Shown here one piece after another: positions 5,172-6,952 of a stretch of DNA of 6,952 bases (position 1 is the first letter of the stretch; every line of letters starts with the position of its first letter). The DNA is from Proteobacteria bacterium UBA6920 (GTDB taxonomy: Bacteria > Pseudomonadota > Gammaproteobacteria > SG8-11): positions 11,759 to 18,710 of the forward strand of contig DKAS01000126.1 in NCBI GenBank assembly GCA_002448875.1, given 5' to 3'. A program made the translations under genes and the position numbers. The notes below the pieces were generated by a model. That model saw only the letters and a list, made by a program, of their open reading frames with translations. It had not been told where the DNA came from and did no database searches.

Positions 5172-5960
5172 ATGCCGCGCAATCGCTGGAAACAGGCGCT
5201 CCTCGGGGGCGCCTTTTCTTTTGCCGGCCTGCTGGGCGGCGCCACCGCCCACGCCCAGTTATGCGCCCCGCTGGCTCCCCAGGAACAGGCCCGGGTGACG
5301 GCGATCTTCGACGGTGACACGATCAAGCTGCAGGATGGGCGCCGGGTACGTTTTCCCGGGATCAATGCGCCGGAAGTCGCCAAGCCACACCAGCCCGGGC
5401 AACCCTACGGTGAGGCGGCTCTGCGGCGCCTGCGGCAACTGATCAGCGCCTCGCCGCGTGTGGGTCTGTCCTACGGCGTCCAGCGCCAGGACCACTACGG
5501 CCGCGTGCTGGCCTATGTATCCGCGGACGACGGCCGCGACCTGCAGCGCATTCTGCTGCAGGAAGGCCTGGCGGCGGCCATTGCCATCCCCCCCAACATC
5601 GCCAATGCCGAGTGTTACCTGCAGGACGAACAAGCCGCCCGCAGCGCCCACCGCGGCATGTGGTCGGACGCGGCCTATCAGCCGCTGCGGGCCGCGGACA
5701 TTACCCCGAAGCTGCGCGGCTTTGTCTTCGTTCAGGGCCGGGTGCAACGAGTCGGCAAGAGCCGCAAGTCCGTGTGGCTGAACCTGGACCGGCAACTGGC
5801 ACTGCGGATTGCCCGCGACGATATGGCATACTTTACCGCATACCGGCCCGATGAGCTGCGCGGCCGCACGGTGATCGCCCGCGGCTGGCTCAGCCGCTAC
5901 AAGGACCAGGCCGTCCTGCGCATTCGCCACCCGGTGGCTCTGCAAGTACTGCCGCCGTAA
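5172..5960 (+). CDS. Secreted staphylococcal-nuclease-like protein with C-terminal OB-like tail
   Basis: Predicted exported thermonuclease-family protein of 262 aa. A signal peptide covers about residues 1-28 (RNRWK, hydrophobic 9-22, cleavage after AHA); Cys31 does not form a lipobox. The SNase domain spans about 41-165. VTAIFDGDTIKL carries Asp49 (equivalent to D21 of S. aureus nuclease). VRFPGINAPE carries Arg60 and Glu68 (R35 and E43). DHYGRVLAYV carries Arg111 (R87). The calcium ligand D40 is Asn65 here. HRGMW (160-164) ends the domain as in many bacterial homologues. Residues about 183-258 (GFVFVQGRVQRVG, VWLNLD, GWLSRYKDQ) look like an added OB-type domain. The main catalytic residues are present, so it is probably an active, metal-dependent DNA/RNA endonuclease of the envelope or medium. 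The ATG at 5172 has no clear Shine-Dalgarno and starts 8 nt after the rpmE stop, so translation may be coupled. Confidence 0.9.
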   Translation: MPRNRWKQALLGGAFSFAGLLGGATAHAQLCAPLAPQEQARVTAIFDGDTIKLQDGRRVRFPGINAPEVAKPHQPGQPYGEAALRRLRQLISASPRVGLSYGVQRQDHYGRVLAYVSADDGRDLQRILLQEGLAAAIAIPPNIANAECYLQDEQAARSAHRGMWSDAAYQPLRAADITPKLRGFVFVQGRVQRVGKSRKSVWLNLDRQLALRIARDDMAYFTAYRPDELRGRTVIARGWLSRYKDQAVLRIRHPVALQVLPP

Positions 5961-5987
5961 GCCCCTGACAACAAAAGGTACCGCTCC

Positions 5988-6952
5988 ATGTTCAAGGATC
6001 TAAAAGCCGAGGCATTGCGCTATCATGCCGAACCCCATCCCGGAAAACTGGGAATAGAAGTCACCAAGCCCTGCGCCACCCAGAAAGACCTGGCTCTGGC
6101 TTATACCCCCGGCGTGGCCGAGCCGGTACGGGAAATCGCCCGCGACCCGGAACTGGCCTACCGCTATACCGGCAAGGGCAATCTAGTGGCGGTCATCACC
6201 GACGGCACAGCGGTGCTGGGCCTGGGCAACGTCGGCGCTCTGGCAGGCAAACCGGTGATGGAAGGCAAGGGAGTACTGTTCAAACGCTTCGCCGGCATCG
6301 ATGTCTTCGACATCGAAGTCAACGCCGCCTCACCGCAGGACTTCATCACCACGGTGGCCAATATCGCCCCCACTTTCGGCGGCATCAATCTGGAAGACAT
6401 CGGCGCCCCGCATTGCTTCGCCATCGAACAGGAGCTGAGCGCACGCCTCGATATTCCGGTGTTCCATGACGATCAGCATGGCACCGCCATCATCATCGGC
6501 GCCGGCCTGCTCAACGCCCTGGAAGTGCAAAACAAGAAACTGGAGCAGGCGCGCATCGTCTGCATCGGCGCCGGTGCCGCCGGCATTGCTTCGATGCGGC
6601 TGCTGATCGACCTGGGCGCGCGCCGGGAAAACATTTTTCTGGTGGATCGCAGCGGTGTGGTCCACGCCGGTCGCGGCGTGTTGCCGGATTACAAGCAGGA
6701 ATTCGCCCATGCCACCGCGGCGCGCACCCTGGCTGATATCATGGATGGCGCTGATGTCATGATCGGCGTCTCCGGGCCGGACCTGGTGAGCGAGGACATG
6801 GTGCGCAGTATGGCGGCCCAGCCGGTAATCTTCGCCCTGTCCAACCCCGATCCGGAAATCCGTCCGGACGCCGTGGCCCGCGCCCGCAACGACGCCATCA
6901 TGGCCACGGGACGGTCGGACTATCCCAACCAGGTGAACAATGTGCTGGGCTT
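5988..6952 (+). CDS. maeB: NADP-type malic enzyme, MaeB class (N-terminal part; 3' end outside window)
   Basis: Cytoplasmic enzyme that oxidatively decarboxylates malate to pyruvate and CO2, linking the TCA cycle to pyruvate and usually making NADPH. The 321 visible codons cover the malic N-domain and most of the NAD(P) domain: YTPGVAEP with catalytic Tyr39, Lys94 in [10 protein letters not shown], the metal-binding Glu136-Asp137 in [10 protein letters not shown] and Asp161 in FHDDQHGTA, the nucleotide-binding GAGAAG (194-199), SNPDPE (285-290) and [13 protein letters not shown] (306-318). The N-terminus ([17 protein letters not shown]) is typical of the MaeB class rather than SfcA/MaeA. MaeB proteins often carry a C-terminal phosphotransacetylase-like domain (E. 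coli about 759 aa); whether this one does cannot be seen. AAAGG at 5974-5978 lies 9 nt before the ATG. It follows the nuclease gene by 27 bp in the same direction. Cofactor choice is inferred from class only. Confidence 0.94.
   Translation, partial: MFKDLKAEALRYHAEPHPGKLGIEVTKPCATQKDLALAYTPGVAEPVREIARDPELAYRYTGKGNLVAVITDGTAVLGLGNVGALAGKPVMEGKGVLFKRFAGIDVFDIEVNAASPQDFITTVANIAPTFGGINLEDIGAPHCFAIEQELSARLDIPVFHDDQHGTAIIIGAGLLNALEVQNKKLEQARIVCIGAGAAGIASMRLLIDLGARRENIFLVDRSGVVHAGRGVLPDYKQEFAHATAARTLADIMDGADVMIGVSGPDLVSEDMVRSMAAQPVIFALSNPDPEIRPDAVARARNDAIMATGRSDYPNQVNNVLG

Noticed and set aside
5259..5945. Minus-strand 228-codon open frame opposite the nuclease
   Set aside because: It is antisense to a clear SNase domain; shadow frame of GC-rich coding DNA.
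1..6952. CRISPR array, tRNA or rRNA gene, transposon ends or phage genes
   Set aside because: No regularly spaced direct repeats, cloverleaf-like segments, rRNA-like stretches, transposase or integrase motifs were seen on either strand.

Overview
The window is GC-rich, coding-dense bacterial chromosome. A DegS/AlgW-type protease gene lies beside a Nif3 gene, an arrangement I know from Pseudomonas (algW next to PA4445). Together with C-type ribosomal protein L31, YceI and a MaeB-type malic enzyme, this suggests a gammaproteobacterium. A Chromatiales or Ectothiorhodospira-like group is possible, but that is inference only. I see no rRNA, tRNA, transposase, integrase, CRISPR array or phage gene.

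Layout. (1) Positions 1-674, minus: the N-terminal 224 codons of a membrane-anchored periplasmic serine protease (degS/algW); its 3' end lies outside the window. (2) Positions 707-1459, plus: a Nif3/YbgI dinuclear-metal protein, divergent from degS with only 32 bp between the starts. (3) Positions 1476-2366, minus: an exported PhnD-like solute-binding protein, convergent with nif3 and without ABC transporter partners here. (4) Positions 2367-2623: a gene-free spacer with several GC-rich dyads, including a perfect 14-bp hairpin just past the yceI stop. (5) Positions 2624-3199, minus: an exported YceI-like lipid-binding protein. (6) Positions 3298-4125, minus: an unrecognised membrane protein with about ten predicted helices. 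(7) Positions 4126-4424: a divergent regulatory spacer with three dyads. (8) Positions 4425-4778, plus: a short pentapeptide-repeat protein. (9) Positions 4954-6952, plus: rpmE (zinc-type L31), a secreted staphylococcal-nuclease-like protein with an OB-like tail, and the first 321 codons of malic enzyme maeB. These three are separated by 8 and 27 bp and look like one transcription unit with a reasonable sigma-70 promoter before rpmE.

How the genes relate. Four products act in or face the envelope or periplasm (protease, PhnD-like binder, YceI, nuclease) and one is an integral membrane protein. The only group with clear operon structure is rpmE-nuclease-maeB, which mixes translation, nucleic-acid cleavage and carbon metabolism and so looks like conserved gene order rather than one pathway. 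I found no convincing new multi-gene system. The points most worth a second look are the orphan PhnD-like binder with a sensor-type motif, the unknown membrane protein with its dyad-rich promoter region, the strong hairpins around yceI, and the compact pentapeptide-repeat protein.
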